A stretch of DNA of 64,000 bases, from positions 124,001-188,000 of the forward strand of contig NZ_POUL01000003.1 in assembly GCF_002890895.1 (NCBI RefSeq). Direction: 5' to 3'. Positions 46,722 to 55,931 of this stretch are shown in pieces. How positions within the stretch are numbered: the first letter of the stretch is position 1; every line of letters starts with the position of its first letter. The translations under genes were made by a program, and so were the position numbers. Under the pieces are notes generated by a model that saw only the letters and a program-made list of their open reading frames with translations, made no database searches and was not told the DNA's origin. The stretch is from Stutzerimonas stutzeri. Lineage in GTDB: Bacteria > Pseudomonadota > Gammaproteobacteria > Pseudomonadales > Pseudomonadaceae.

Positions 46722-46756
46722 GCAAAGAAGCCATCCTCGCGATGGCTTCTTTTTGC
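46722..46756. terminator. Terminator after old yellow enzyme gene
   Basis: GAAGCCATC / GATGGCTTC with a CTCGC loop, then TTTTT. It lies between convergent genes and may serve both directions. Confidence 0.9.
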
Positions 46757-46762
46757 GCAGCG

Positions 46763-47374
46763 TTATAGCGAGGCGCCCGGGTAACCGGCCTGCTTGAGCA
46801 GCTTGGCCAGGTGCACGGCGTTGCGCGCCAGCATGGCATTGGTCTTGCCAATTTTCTCGCCGGGGTCTTCCACATCCTTGTAATCCGTCGACCCCATTGC
46901 CGGCCCGACCCAGTAGGTGCAGCCGTTGGCAGGGATGGTGAAGCCTACGTCGTTCAGTCCTTGATAGAGGCTGGCGACCACATGATGGGCGCCATCTTCA
47001 TTGCCTACCACCGCGACGCAAGCGACCCGCCCGTAGGACACCATCCGCTGCTCGTCATCCACTTCACCAATGAATGCGTCCAGGCGTTCCAGTACGCGCT
47101 GACAGACGCTGGCTGGATGGCCAAGCCAGATCGGCGTGCCAAGAATCAGGATGTCCGCTGCAAGCACCTTTTCCCTGATCATCGGCCAGTCGTCGCCTTC
47201 GCCTTCGTCTGACGTAACGCCCGGCTTGATATTGAAATCCACTGCGCGGACCTGCTCGCAGCTGACGCCGAGCTTTTCAAGCTCGCGCTGAGCCTGGCTC
47301 AGCAACAGGCCACAGGACGATTCTGCGGGCGATGCCTTGAGGGTGCAGTTGATTGCGAGGGCGGTAAGCGCCAT
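46763..47374 (-). CDS. Flavodoxin-fold NAD(P)H-dependent oxidoreductase
   Basis: A 203-residue flavodoxin-like FMN protein (NADPH-dependent FMN reductase superfamily). It has the N-terminal phosphate loop region NCTLKASPAESSC and the flavin-contact LGTPIWLGHPAS. The start at 47374 has GGGAG seven bases upstream. The function is probably quinone or FMN reduction; the exact substrate is unknown. Confidence 0.8.
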   Translation of the reverse strand: MALTALAINCTLKASPAESSCGLLLSQAQRELEKLGVSCEQVRAVDFNIKPGVTSDEGEGDDWPMIREKVLAADILILGTPIWLGHPASVCQRVLERLDAFIGEVDDEQRMVSYGRVACVAVVGNEDGAHHVVASLYQGLNDVGFTIPANGCTYWVGPAMGSTDYKDVEDPGEKIGKTNAMLARNAVHLAKLLKQAGYPGASL

Positions 47375-47429
47375 TGCGAGTCTCCCGGTGTGAAGGTGTT
47401 CAGATCTAGACACCTTCACCTCTCGCAGT

Positions 47430-48188
47430 TCACGAATCGACGGTCGTGGGCATTGTCGTCTTGCCTCCTTCACGCACCCAGAACAGCGTTGCGGCTGCCA
47501 CAGCTGCCGGCATGATCAGCAGATTGACGAAGGGAATCAGCAGCGCTGCGTAGGTTACCGCGCCGAGACTCAGACTCTTCCAGCGGCGCTGGCGCAGCCA
47601 GACCATCATTTCGGCCCAGCTCAGCTTGTTGTTGTCCGCTGGATAGTCGATGTACTGCACCGCCATCATCCAGACGCCGAACAGCAGCCACAGTGGCGCC
47701 GCGACCAGATTGACCACTGGAATAAATGAGAGCACCAGCAGCGCCAGCGCCCGAGGTGCAAAATACGCCAGCTTGCGTGCCTCGCGTCCAAGGGTCCGCG
47801 GCAGCATCGCGAGCAGTTCGCTCCAGCTGAACGGCGGCGCGCTGTCGACGCCGCGCGCCACGGTTTCCACCTTTTCGGCGAGAAAACCATTGAACGGCGC
47901 GGCAATGATGTTGGCGAGTATGGTGAAGGTGAAGAACACGATCAGCACCACCAGCACCACGAACAGAGGCCAGATGATGTATTCGAGGAACATCAGCCAC
48001 TCGGGGAGGTTTGGCATGAAGGCGTCGACCCAACCGCCGAATTGGCGCATGGCCAGGTAGATCAGACCGCAGAACAGCAGCAGGTTGACGGTCAGCGGCA
48101 GAATGACGAACAGCCTGAGTCCTGGGCTGAGAATCAGCTTCAAACCTTCACGCAGGTATTGAGGGCCGGAAAGGGCAGCGAGGGGCAT
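47430..48188 (-). CDS. cysZ: CysZ-type sulfate uptake protein (EI24 family)
   Basis: A 252-residue inner-membrane protein with four to six hydrophobic segments. The EI24/CysZ pattern is visible ([39 protein letters not shown], and [23 protein letters not shown]). CysZ imports sulfate for cysteine synthesis. GGAG lies upstream of the ATG. The flavodoxin-fold gene starts 55 bases downstream. Confidence 0.9.
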   Translation of the reverse strand: MPLAALSGPQYLREGLKLILSPGLRLFVILPLTVNLLLFCGLIYLAMRQFGGWVDAFMPNLPEWLMFLEYIIWPLFVVLVVLIVFFTFTILANIIAAPFNGFLAEKVETVARGVDSAPPFSWSELLAMLPRTLGREARKLAYFAPRALALLVLSFIPVVNLVAAPLWLLFGVWMMAVQYIDYPADNNKLSWAEMMVWLRQRRWKSLSLGAVTYAALLIPFVNLLIMPAAVAAATLFWVREGGKTTMPTTVDS

Positions 48189-48294
48189 GGACGATACTCC
48201 GGAAAGGACGGTCCGGACCTTACCGATTTTGTTGGGACGGGAAAAGCGGCGTAGCAATCGATAGTTCAGCGCTATGGGGCCGATCCGCTTTAGA

Positions 48295-48323
48295 TAATGG
48301 CCAAGCGTTGCGCTTGGCCATTA
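48295..48323. repeat. Perfect 13-bp inverted repeat
   Basis: TAATGGCCAAGCG and its complement around TTG in the 213-base gap between cysZ and the HopJ gene. No T run follows on either strand. It could be an operator or the stem of a leader or small RNA. Confidence 0.5.
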
Positions 48324-48354
48324 GGCTAATCCCGAACTCTCCTTTTGGTTTTTC

Positions 48355-48401
48355 AGGGCCGTCCGCTTCAAGCCTTCCCCAAGTGCCTGGCCGGCCCTTT
48401 T
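48355..48401. terminator. Candidate terminator next to HopJ gene
   Basis: AGGGCCG and CCGGCCCT arms enclose about 30 bases; the plus strand continues with a T run and the minus strand has TTTTT-like runs beyond the other arm. Partly overlaps the end of the HopJ gene region. Confidence 0.4.
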
Positions 48402-48761
48402 TTATTTCTCTTCGAAATTCACCGGCTTGCGCCTGAGCGGCTGCTGATCAAAACGTACGCCCGGAAGCCCGGTATCCATCAGCGCGCGAATGTTCTGGTG
48501 GTCAGTTCCACTGGGATTCTCCAGTACCGACTGATAGTGCTCCCCGAATGCCAACAAGGCTTCTTCAGTGGTGAATCCTTCCAGCACGGCCAGCCCCAGC
48601 GTTTTGCAGGAACCCTCGTTCTGTCCGGCGGCGTTTTCAATGCCGCCATTGAAGAAACGGGTTGGCTGGTAGTCGTAGGCGGTGGTGATGAATGCCAGCG
48701 TCTCGCTGAAAGGGTGGTTTCGGTTACGCAGGCTGGCGCGGAAGTCCCGGAGGCTGCTCAT
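48402..48761 (-). CDS. HopJ-family protein
   Basis: A 119-residue protein of the HopJ family, named from a plant-pathogen effector list but widespread in non-pathogens, where the role is unknown. Key stretch: ETLAFITTAYDYQPTRFFNGG and GSCKTLGLA. The ATG overlaps the stop of the DUF1244 gene by four bases, so the two are translationally coupled. No type III secretion genes are nearby. Confidence 0.87.
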   Translation of the reverse strand: MSSLRDFRASLRNRNHPFSETLAFITTAYDYQPTRFFNGGIENAAGQNEGSCKTLGLAVLEGFTTEEALLAFGEHYQSVLENPSGTDHQNIRALMDTGLPGVRFDQQPLRRKPVNFEEK

Positions 48762-49051
48762 GTTTTCTGACCCTTGTCGAACGCCGCCTGTTGCTCTGGC
48801 GTCGCGTCCTTCTGATAGCGTTTCTTCCATTCCGCGTAGGGCATGCCATAGACCTCTTCGCGCGCTTCGTCGAGGCTGACTTCGATGTCCAGGTCGTCGG
48901 CGGCGGCCTTGTACCACTTGGACAGGCAGTTGCGGCAGAAGCCGGCCAGGTTCATCAGATCGATGTTTTGTGCATCCGGTCGGCTGCGCAGGTGCTGGAC
49001 CAGGCGGCGAAAGGCAGCGGCTTCGAGTTCAGTGCGTTCTTGCTCATTCAT
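48758..49051 (-). CDS. DUF1244 domain protein
   Basis: A 97-residue protein matching DUF1244, with VQHLRSRPDAQNIDLMNLAGFCRNC-type sequence; the FCRNCLSKWY piece is the conserved core. Two cysteines in CRNC suggest metal or redox chemistry. Function unknown. An earlier in-frame ATG adds 30 atypical residues and was rejected. Forms an operon with the HopJ gene. Confidence 0.88.
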   Translation of the reverse strand: MNEQERTELEAAAFRRLVQHLRSRPDAQNIDLMNLAGFCRNCLSKWYKAAADDLDIEVSLDEAREEVYGMPYAEWKKRYQKDATPEQQAAFDKGQKT

Positions 49052-49199
49052 TTTCAAAGGTCTCGGCGTTGCAGACGTGGGCGGGATCATAACCTCGACG
49101 CAGGTCCTGGGCCAGCGAGCGACGGGGAACTTTAGCGGCATGAACCGTCTCCGCTAAGCAGGATGGCCAGCCGGTCATCAAGCTTGAAGGAGATTGGAT

Positions 49200-49571
49200 G
49201 TGATTGGAAAAAAGCATTGGGTGATAGCCGAAGGTTACCTGCCGGCGCTGGGGCCCAAACCCGATGAGCCAGCACTGCGCAGCCACGAGACGGCATGCAT
49301 TCTGAACGCTGGCCCGCTGGAGGCCGTGATTGAACTGACGCTGTACTTCGCTGACCGCGAGCCGGTCGGACCGTATTCCATACGCGTTCCCGCGCGGCGA
49401 ACCTTGCACCTGCGTTTCGATGATCTGCAGACGCCGGAGGCGGTGCCCCGTGAGACCGACTACGCCAGCGTGTTTATCTCCAACATACCGGTGGTCATTC
49501 AGCACACGCGGTTGGATGCGCGCAGCGGTGACCGGGCGCTGATGACGACCCTGGCCTACGGCAGCGACTGA
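49200..49571 (+). CDS. Sensory rhodopsin transducer family protein (orphan)
   Basis: A 123-residue protein of the Anabaena sensory rhodopsin transducer family (PF07100): IGKKHWVIAEGYLP, SHETACILNAGPLEAVIELTLYF and FISNIPVVIQHTRLD are characteristic. In Anabaena the tetrameric protein binds a sensory rhodopsin; related proteins resemble carbohydrate-binding modules. No rhodopsin gene is present in this window. The GTG at 49200 has AAGGAG seven bases upstream, better than the TTG two codons earlier. Confidence 0.82.
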   Translation: MIGKKHWVIAEGYLPALGPKPDEPALRSHETACILNAGPLEAVIELTLYFADREPVGPYSIRVPARRTLHLRFDDLQTPEAVPRETDYASVFISNIPVVIQHTRLDARSGDRALMTTLAYGSD

Positions 49572-49580
49572 CGCTGGCGG

Positions 49581-49955
49581 TCACTCACGATGAGCGGCAA
49601 GGGTAATCGATACCGATTCGGCGAAGCGCAGAGCGTGCGGTTTGTCCACTTCGACCTCGGCGTAGCGCACTTGCGGATGCGCCATGACCAGGTCGACGAT
49701 TTCCTGGGTAAGTCGCTCGAGCAGGGCGAAGCGGTTGTCCTCGACGTGCTGGATGATCGCCTTGGTAATGGTTCGGTAGTTCAGCGCATGGTCGATATCG
49801 TTGTCGCGCACGGCATCGGCTGCCGGATAAAGGATGGTCAGATTGATCAGGACGTCCTGCTTGTTAAGGATTTCCTCTTCCTTGATACCGATGAAGGTAC
49901 GTAAGCGCAGGTCTTTGACGCGGATGCGCGCCATGGCGGGTTCCAATCGAGGCAT
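49581..49955 (-). CDS. folX: Dihydroneopterin triphosphate 2'-epimerase FolX
   Basis: A 124-residue FolB/FolX-type tunnelling-fold enzyme. [22 protein letters not shown] and the [17 protein letters not shown] helix with the substrate-binding Glu are conserved. The adjacent folM makes FolX (tetrahydromonapterin pathway) far more likely than FolB. AAGGAA precedes the ATG. Sixteen bases separate it from folM. Confidence 0.92.
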   Translation of the reverse strand: MPRLEPAMARIRVKDLRLRTFIGIKEEEILNKQDVLINLTILYPAADAVRDNDIDHALNYRTITKAIIQHVEDNRFALLERLTQEIVDLVMAHPQVRYAEVEVDKPHALRFAESVSITLAAHRE

Positions 49956-49971
49956 GGGATTCCTTGGCCTA

Positions 49972-50682
49972 TCAGATCAGGTGTCGGCCACCGTTCACGC
50001 TCAGCGTGGTGCCGGTGACATAGGGATTATCCAGCAGATAACGCAGGCTCTGGTAGACCACCTCGGCACCGGGCTCGATGCCCAGGGCGGACTTGGCAAG
50101 CGCCTTGCGCTGATAGGCCTCATCGTCGCCTTCGTTGAACTGGATCAGCGCGGGGGCTATGCCGTTGACCTTGATCGCTGGCGCCAGCCGGGCTGCGAAC
50201 GACAAGGTGAGGTTGTCCAGCCCGGCCTTGCTGGCCGCATAAGCGATGTGCTTTTTGCTGCCGACACGGGTGACATCGTCACCGATATGGATGATGTCTG
50301 CCGGACCACCATGCTGCAGCAGTTCGGTGCAGTGAAGGTTGATCAGGTAAGGCGCGAGCATGTGCACCTCGAACATGCGCTGGAAGGTCTCAGCTTCCTC
50401 CCCCGGTGTCTCGGGGAGCCAGTCCGACGCGTTGTGTACGATCGCGCGCAGGACGCTGGTGTGCTGCTTGAGAGCAGCGATAAAAGCCAGTATGCCAGTG
50501 GCAGCGGAAAAATCGGCATGCAAGGTCACGGCGCCGCGTTCGCGAAGCCGAGCCAGGCTGGCGCGTGAGGTGCGGTAGCTCACGATTACCGGCTGGCCCT
50601 CATCAAGCAGGCGCTCTGCGCAATGCAGGCCGATGCGCTGGCTGGCACCGGTAATCAGTATCGGGGCCGTCGGCTGATTCAT
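49972..50682 (-). CDS. folM: Dihydromonapterin reductase FolM
   Basis: A 236-residue SDR. The [17 protein letters not shown] dinucleotide loop, NASDWLP, and the catalytic YAASKAGLD are visible. FolM reduces dihydromonapterin to tetrahydromonapterin, the cofactor of phenylalanine hydroxylase in pseudomonads. First gene of the folM-folX pair; the start at 50682 avoids a 14-codon atypical extension. Confidence 0.92.
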   Translation of the reverse strand: MNQPTAPILITGASQRIGLHCAERLLDEGQPVIVSYRTSRASLARLRERGAVTLHADFSAATGILAFIAALKQHTSVLRAIVHNASDWLPETPGEEAETFQRMFEVHMLAPYLINLHCTELLQHGGPADIIHIGDDVTRVGSKKHIAYAASKAGLDNLTLSFAARLAPAIKVNGIAPALIQFNEGDDEAYQRKALAKSALGIEPGAEVVYQSLRYLLDNPYVTGTTLSVNGGRHLI

Positions 50683-50815
50683 GCTGGGATACCAGGTGGA
50701 AGAGTGGTCGCGCTGCCTTTGCAAGGCTGCAGTGTCGGCCAGCTTACACCAGGGGGCGCAACGGCCCTATCTCGTCGGCCGCATCGTGCACGGGAAGGCG
50801 GAGCCAGCGGCCCGG

Positions 50816-51451
50816 TTAAGAGCTCTCGGGCATGTCGACGGCGAGTTCCGGCTGCAGCTCGGGATGCAGGCGCTGGTGTTGCTCGTACAGATAGGAGCGG
50901 ATGCGTTCGGCATCCTTGTCCTGCGGATATGCGACTTCATAAGCAGTCATACCACCTTCGGCATGGCGAATCCGGTGCGCGTTGATCTGAAAGGAGTCCT
51001 CTCCCGGCAATGCCAGGCGCATATGCAGGTGTTTGGGGGCCCGGTTTTTGGTTCCAGCGTCCACCAACAGGCCGTTGGGTGACAGCTCGTGGACACTCAG
51101 CGCGGTCTCGTTGCCATCATTGGAGAGCAGTGGCAGCGGCTCATCCAGATGCAAGCGCCAAGCGCGCAGAACCGGTCCCCGCTCGTAGATGGTCGGAGGC
51201 GCCAGTTGTAATTGGACCGACTGGAACTCGTCCTGCTTCAGCTGCAGAGGGAACGACATGCAATATTCGTCGAGCTCGGCTTCGAGAGTCAGGTTTGCCT
51301 TCGCGGCCAGTTGTAAAAGCAGGCCGTTGGCCTTTTCACCGCCGTCGACGCGAAAGCCTGCCCGCGTTTCGCCCGGCTCCGTTGACGAGCCACTGACGAG
51401 TTCATTGATATAGGCCAGTTCGGCGCTGGTCAGATCCACTTTGTTCGGCAT
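50816..51451 (-). CDS. PilZ-like domain protein, degenerate c-di-GMP motif
   Basis: A 211-residue soluble protein with an N-terminal YcgR-like segment and a later strand-rich domain. The region HELSPNGLLVDAG corresponds to the DxSxxG motif of PilZ domains, but the first residue is Glu in place of Asp/Asn. I cannot see a clean RxxxR upstream. So c-di-GMP binding is uncertain. Function unknown. Confidence 0.6.
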   Translation of the reverse strand: MPNKVDLTSAELAYINELVSGSSTEPGETRAGFRVDGGEKANGLLLQLAAKANLTLEAELDEYCMSFPLQLKQDEFQSVQLQLAPPTIYERGPVLRAWRLHLDEPLPLLSNDGNETALSVHELSPNGLLVDAGTKNRAPKHLHMRLALPGEDSFQINAHRIRHAEGGMTAYEVAYPQDKDAERIRSYLYEQHQRLHPELQPELAVDMPESS

Positions 51452-51684
51452 CCCGATTTCCCTCTCAAGGGCATGGGCAGAACCTGTCTGTCATGCCTAG
51501 TCGCTCCAGAACGTGGCAGAGACCTCCGCGAGATCCTCTGCCAGGACGGCTTTGCGACCACGCGCTCGCGAACTAATTCCCTTTCACCAGGCGGCAGTAC
51601 TCTAGTGAGTGTAGAACCGCTGGGGCGGGGAGTATGTGTCGGATGCGGCATAATGCTCGGCTTTAACTTGAAACGGAGCGCATC

Positions 51685-52137
51685 ATGAAAGTCGCCATTC
51701 TCTCCGGTACGGTCTACGGCACCGCTGAAGACGTTGCCCGACACGCTGTTACGGTACTCAACGCGGCGGGCTTCGATGCCTGGCACGACCCTCGCGCGCA
51801 ACTTGCGCAGGTGTTGGAATTCGGACCGCAAGCATTGCTGGTTGTGACTGCCACCACCGGAATGGGCGAGTTACCGGACAGTTTCGTCCCGCTGTATACG
51901 GCGATCCGCGATCAGTTTCCGGCCTGGCAGGGCTTGCCAGGCGGGGTGATTGCGCTGGGCGATGCCAGCTATGGCGACACCTTCTGCGGTGCCGGGGAAC
52001 TGGTTCGGGAGTTGTACGCCGAGCTGGGTGTCCGTGAAGTACAGGAAATGCTGCGTCTGGATGCCAGCGAAACGGTCACGCCTGAAAGTGACGCGGAGCC
52101 CTGGTTGGAGAGCTTTGGCGCCGCTCTGCGCGGTTGA
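51685..52137 (+). CDS. Flavodoxin (MioC-like)
   Basis: A 150-residue flavodoxin. The FMN phosphate loop SGTVYGTAED is at the N terminus, followed by TATTGMGELPDS and GDASYGDTFCGAG, which contact the isoalloxazine. Pseudomonas relatives are annotated as flavodoxin or MioC. GGAGCG lies eight bases before the ATG. Confidence 0.9.
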   Translation: MKVAILSGTVYGTAEDVARHAVTVLNAAGFDAWHDPRAQLAQVLEFGPQALLVVTATTGMGELPDSFVPLYTAIRDQFPAWQGLPGGVIALGDASYGDTFCGAGELVRELYAELGVREVQEMLRLDASETVTPESDAEPWLESFGAALRG

Positions 52138-52153
52138 ATGGAGCGCCGAGTGA

Positions 52154-52762
52154 CTAACTGCCAGGTGGTCGATACGCGTCTGTCGGGCTGATAATGCGGG
52201 CGCTGGCAAATGCATGCAGTTGCGGATAGAACTCGCGAAAATCCTGCAGCAGCGGCGTGTAGAGCTGTTCGAGCTCGATGGCGCCGCCTGCCAAGCCTTC
52301 GGGGCGAGACAGTCGGCGGCTCATGCCGGCCACGACCTGCTCCATCACGGCGAATTCACGATAGCTGCCGAGCCAGTCCTGCGCCGCCATGCGCGGCGCA
52401 ATCAGGGCCAACTTGGCGGGTAGCTTGGCTTCCTCACGCAACACCTGATAAACCCGTGCGGTGAAGTCGTGCAAGGGTTCGCTGGCGTAGTCGTGCCAGT
52501 GCGCGGCCAAGCAATGATCAAAAAACAGGTCGACCAATATCCCTGCATAGCGTCTGCGCTCGCGCGGAAAGCGCTGTTTCGCCTGGAGCACAACAGGGTG
52601 GCTGTCGGTAAAAACGTCGATCTGTCGATGCAGGCGAATGCCTGCTTCGATGTCGGTTGGCCAGCGGTCCTGCAAGGGGCCTTTGACAAAGTCTCCGTAG
52701 AGGCTGCCGAGCAGCTGCCCGGGTCGTTCGCCGCCGAGATGCAGGTGTGCAAGAAAATTCAT
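52154..52762 (-). CDS. acpH: Acyl carrier protein phosphodiesterase AcpH
   Basis: A 202-residue HD-superfamily-related enzyme that removes 4'-phosphopantetheine from acyl carrier protein. The N terminus MNFLAHLHLGG, the GSLYGDFVKG motif, RLHRQIDVFTDSHP and RRRYAGILVDLFFDH are all family hallmarks with the metal-binding His/Asp residues. Converges with the flavodoxin gene. Confidence 0.92.
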   Translation of the reverse strand: MNFLAHLHLGGERPGQLLGSLYGDFVKGPLQDRWPTDIEAGIRLHRQIDVFTDSHPVVLQAKQRFPRERRRYAGILVDLFFDHCLAAHWHDYASEPLHDFTARVYQVLREEAKLPAKLALIAPRMAAQDWLGSYREFAVMEQVVAGMSRRLSRPEGLAGGAIELEQLYTPLLQDFREFYPQLHAFASARIISPTDAYRPPGS

Positions 52763-52937
52763 GGGGCAAGTTTAGCAGCGCTTCCTTGCATTCAGCTTGC
52801 ATGCGTTCCCAGCGCTTGATTGATATGGTTGGTGTTCCGTCAATCACCGCTGTCAGCTTGGAAAGGGCAGAGGTGATGCTTTCGCTATCACGGGTCGATG
52901 TTGATTGCCACTTTTTTTTCGCTGTTCATGGAGCCTG

Positions 52938-53843
52938 ATGATGTCCTGGCATGAGCTGCTTGGTCCGTTGGAACACCTGCCGCCGTCTGCATCGTTGGAC
53001 GGCTGGTTCGCAGCCCTGCAAGCGTATGGTCCGCGCGATACTTTTGAGCTCGCCGTGCTGGGCGGGCGCGGGGCCGCCACGCCGGGGCTGGCGTTTCTGG
53101 CCGGCTATCAGGCTGCCCTGCGGCAGCTATGGCCGGATGCTCCAGCAGGTCTTGGCGCATTGTGCGCGACCGAGCGTCGATTGCTGCGACCGGCTGACAT
53201 GCAAACCCGGCTAGAGGGTATGCGACTGACCGGCCACAAGGATTTCGTCATTGCGGGCTCGGCTGCTGCCTGGTTGCTGGTGCCAGCACGTGATGAAGTG
53301 CTCGGTGAGCGCCCGCGGCTGAGCGTCTGCGTGGTTCGCACGACTGATCCTGGCGTCCGTGTCGAGGCGGGGCCGGCCTTGGCGCTGGTGCCGGATATCC
53401 CGCACGGCCGCTTGCGATTGGCGAACGTGGCCTGCGACCGCTTGGCTGGCGACGGCTGGGACGATTACGTCAAGCCGTTTCGGACGCTGGAAGACCTTCA
53501 CGTGCTAGTGGCTCTGGTCAGCTGGCTTTATGGCGTCGGGTTGCAATGTGGCTGGCCGCAACGGCTGCAACTGCAACTACTCGGCATCCTGCCTGGCGCG
53601 GCTGAGATCTCCCGGTTGCCGCCAGCGGATGCGGCGACGCATCTGTTGCTGGCTGCGCTGAATTTGCAATTCATGGCGCTCACCGAGGCGCTCGATGCTG
53701 CGCTGGCAGCCGGCCCACAGAACTGGTCGGATCTCTGGCAGCGCGACCGCGGTGTGTTGCAGCTGGCTCGTGGCGCACAGGCCAAGCGGTTGGCGCAGGC
53801 AGCCGAGCTGTTTGGGCTGATGCCCGATGACTCGCAGGCTTGA
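52938..53843 (+). CDS. Short acyl-CoA dehydrogenase-like protein
   Basis: About 301 residues, against roughly 380 for a normal acyl-CoA dehydrogenase. The middle domain (MRLTGHKDFVIAGSAAAWLLVPAR) resembles the beta-barrel of that family, and the C-terminal part is helical, but the catalytic-base glutamate and the flavin-binding motifs are not evident. Two adjacent ATGs (52938, 52941) share a GGAG site. It may be a divergent or non-catalytic paralogue. Confidence 0.65.
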   Translation: MMSWHELLGPLEHLPPSASLDGWFAALQAYGPRDTFELAVLGGRGAATPGLAFLAGYQAALRQLWPDAPAGLGALCATERRLLRPADMQTRLEGMRLTGHKDFVIAGSAAAWLLVPARDEVLGERPRLSVCVVRTTDPGVRVEAGPALALVPDIPHGRLRLANVACDRLAGDGWDDYVKPFRTLEDLHVLVALVSWLYGVGLQCGWPQRLQLQLLGILPGAAEISRLPPADAATHLLLAALNLQFMALTEALDAALAAGPQNWSDLWQRDRGVLQLARGAQAKRLAQAAELFGLMPDDSQA

Positions 53844-53962
53844 CTAGCTAATCGCCAGTCTCCGGGAACTCCTCGCTGCGCTGCGGACCTATAACAGGCG
53901 TGCTGAAGTAGCACGGGTCAGTCTCCCCAGGCCTCAGCAACGCAGGTGATCGAAGCGCCCCT

Positions 53963-55213
53963 GTGAAATTACCTGACAAGGATTTCAATGCCATTGAGCT
54001 GTATCCCTACTCTGGTCCCTGGCGCGGCGTTGCTGCGGGGATGCCGGTCATGATGCTTGCCGGAAAGGTCTTCCCCTGGCGAGAGGGCAATCAATTCCAG
54101 CTACTGCTCGACGGGCCGCAGTTCTTCCCGCGCATGTTGGCGTGCATCAACGCTGCCCAGCATCGGGTGGATGTCGAACTCTATCTTGTCGAAGATGGCG
54201 CCTGCGCAGACCAGTTGACCGATGCTCTGGTCGCGGCCGCTAGTCGCGGTGTGCGGGTTCGCTGCCTGTTCGATGGCTTCGGCTGCCTCAAACTGGGACA
54301 GAAGGCGCGACAGCGGCTGACCGACGCTGGGGTCGATTTGCGTCAGTACAATCCGCTGAGACTGCGGTTGAAGTTTCGCAACCTGCACCGCGATCACCGC
54401 AAGCTGATCCTTATCGATGACACCCGTTGTTTTGTAGGCGGGACAGGGGCTACCGATGAGTTCTGGAACCCTTCTGAGCCGGATGAGCATTGGCACGAAG
54501 CGATGGTTGAAATCAGCGGCCCGCTCGTTGCCGACTGGCAGCATCTGTTCGATGTGCAATGGACGTTGTGCCTGAAAAAGAGAATCTGGCAGCTGCCGCT
54601 ACCGCAACGACTTCCAAAGGTCCCAGCCAATCCGTCACTCGATGATGGCATGGGCCGAGTAGCCTACTCGGCGGCGCGGCAACATCGGGACATTCTCCAT
54701 AGCCTGCTGCGCAACCTGCAGCGCGCCGAACGCAGAATCTGGTTGGCGACCCCTTATTTTCTGCCCACTGGCCGCGTTCGTCGGGAGCTGATGCGCGCGG
54801 CGAGACGCGGCGTCGATGTAAGGCTGTTGCTGACCAGCCGCAACACTGATCACCCCTCGGTCCGTTATGCCGGGCAGCGCTATTATCCAAGGCTGCTGCG
54901 AGCCGGCGTGCGCATTCATGAATATCAGCCACACTTTCTGCACCTGAAGATGGCATTGGTCGATGATTGGGTCAGTGTCGGCTCGTGTAATTTCGATCAC
55001 TGGAATTTGCGCTGGAACCTGGAAGCCAATCTTGAAGCGGTCGACCGGCAATTCAGTGAGTCGGTGGCCAGCAGCTTTGAAACTGATTTCTCGCACAGTT
55101 TCGAAATTGATCTTGAGCAGTGGCATTCTCGTCCGCTGAGCCAGCGCGTCTACCAGCGCTTGTGGGGGCTGCTTGATCGGCTCGTGATTAACATCTTCAA
55201 CCGAAGCGGCTGA
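53963..55213 (+). CDS. Cardiolipin synthase-like phospholipase D (ClsB type)
   Basis: A 416-residue PLD-superfamily protein with two HKD motifs: HRKLILID near 144 and HLKMALVDD near 326. It lacks N-terminal transmembrane helices, as ClsB does. Such enzymes join phosphatidylglycerol with another head group. The start is a GTG at 53963 with a weak site; a later ATG (about residue 27) is an alternative. Confidence 0.88.
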   Translation: MKLPDKDFNAIELYPYSGPWRGVAAGMPVMMLAGKVFPWREGNQFQLLLDGPQFFPRMLACINAAQHRVDVELYLVEDGACADQLTDALVAAASRGVRVRCLFDGFGCLKLGQKARQRLTDAGVDLRQYNPLRLRLKFRNLHRDHRKLILIDDTRCFVGGTGATDEFWNPSEPDEHWHEAMVEISGPLVADWQHLFDVQWTLCLKKRIWQLPLPQRLPKVPANPSLDDGMGRVAYSAARQHRDILHSLLRNLQRAERRIWLATPYFLPTGRVRRELMRAARRGVDVRLLLTSRNTDHPSVRYAGQRYYPRLLRAGVRIHEYQPHFLHLKMALVDDWVSVGSCNFDHWNLRWNLEANLEAVDRQFSESVASSFETDFSHSFEIDLEQWHSRPLSQRVYQRLWGLLDRLVINIFNRSG

Positions 55214-55265
55214 CGGCACTGGCCGGGCCGGTTATAAAGTGTCCAACTGAAGGGAGAGCGTTCTG

Positions 55266-55847
55266 ATGGCTGCGAAGAAAATTCTGATGCTGGTCGGTGA
55301 CTACGTCGAAGATTACGAAACCATGGTGCCGTTTCAGGCCTTGCAGATGGTTGGTCATACCGTGCATGCGGTCTGCCCGGACAAGAAGGCTGGCGACACC
55401 GTCCGCACCGCGATTCATGACTTCGAGGGTGATCAGACCTATAGCGAGAAGCCCGGCCATAATTTTGCGCTGAACTTCGATTTCGCTGCGGTGCGGGCCG
55501 AAGATTACGATGCTCTGGTGGTACCGGGAGGCCGTTCGCCTGAATACCTGCGACTCAATGAGCAGGTGATCAGTCTGGTCAAGGCCTTTGGTGAAGCGAA
55601 AAAGCCGATTGCTGCGGTCTGCCATGGCGCTCAGCTGCTGGCCGCCGCAGACGTGCTGCAAGGGCGTGCGTGTAGCGCTTATCCCGCCTGTGCGCCGGAG
55701 GTTCGTCTGGCCGGTGGTGAGTTCATCGATATTGGCGTTGATAAAGCGCACACCGAGGGCAATCTCGTGACTGCGCCAGCGTGGCCGGCACATCCCGCCT
55801 GGTTGGCTGCATTTCTCGAGCTGCTAGGGACCCGCATCAGCCTGTAA
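55266..55847 (+). CDS. DJ-1/PfpI family protein
   Basis: A 193-residue glutamine-amidotransferase-like protein. The nucleophile elbow AVCHGAQLL holds the reactive Cys, and the conserved Glu is in DYVEDYET. Members include deglycases and general stress proteins such as YhbO. GGGAG precedes the ATG. Followed by a terminator. Confidence 0.88.
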   Translation: MAAKKILMLVGDYVEDYETMVPFQALQMVGHTVHAVCPDKKAGDTVRTAIHDFEGDQTYSEKPGHNFALNFDFAAVRAEDYDALVVPGGRSPEYLRLNEQVISLVKAFGEAKKPIAAVCHGAQLLAAADVLQGRACSAYPACAPEVRLAGGEFIDIGVDKAHTEGNLVTAPAWPAHPAWLAAFLELLGTRISL

Positions 55848-55863
55848 GATGCCGCTCCGTTCG

Positions 55864-55888
55864 AAGGCCCGCTCCGGCGGGCCTTTTT
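55864..55888 (+). terminator. Rho-independent terminator
   Basis: AAGGCCCGC, loop TCC, GGCGGGCCTT, TTTGTTT. Ends the DJ-1/PfpI transcript. Confidence 0.92.
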
Positions 55889-55931
55889 GTTTCACTCCGC
55901 AGGCGCTGCCTGCTCAAGGTCTGAGGCCACC

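Noticed and set aside
48402-48761. Type III secretion effector
   Set aside because: The HopJ name comes from plant pathogens, but the family is widespread, there are no secretion genes nearby, and it is coupled to a housekeeping-type DUF1244 gene.
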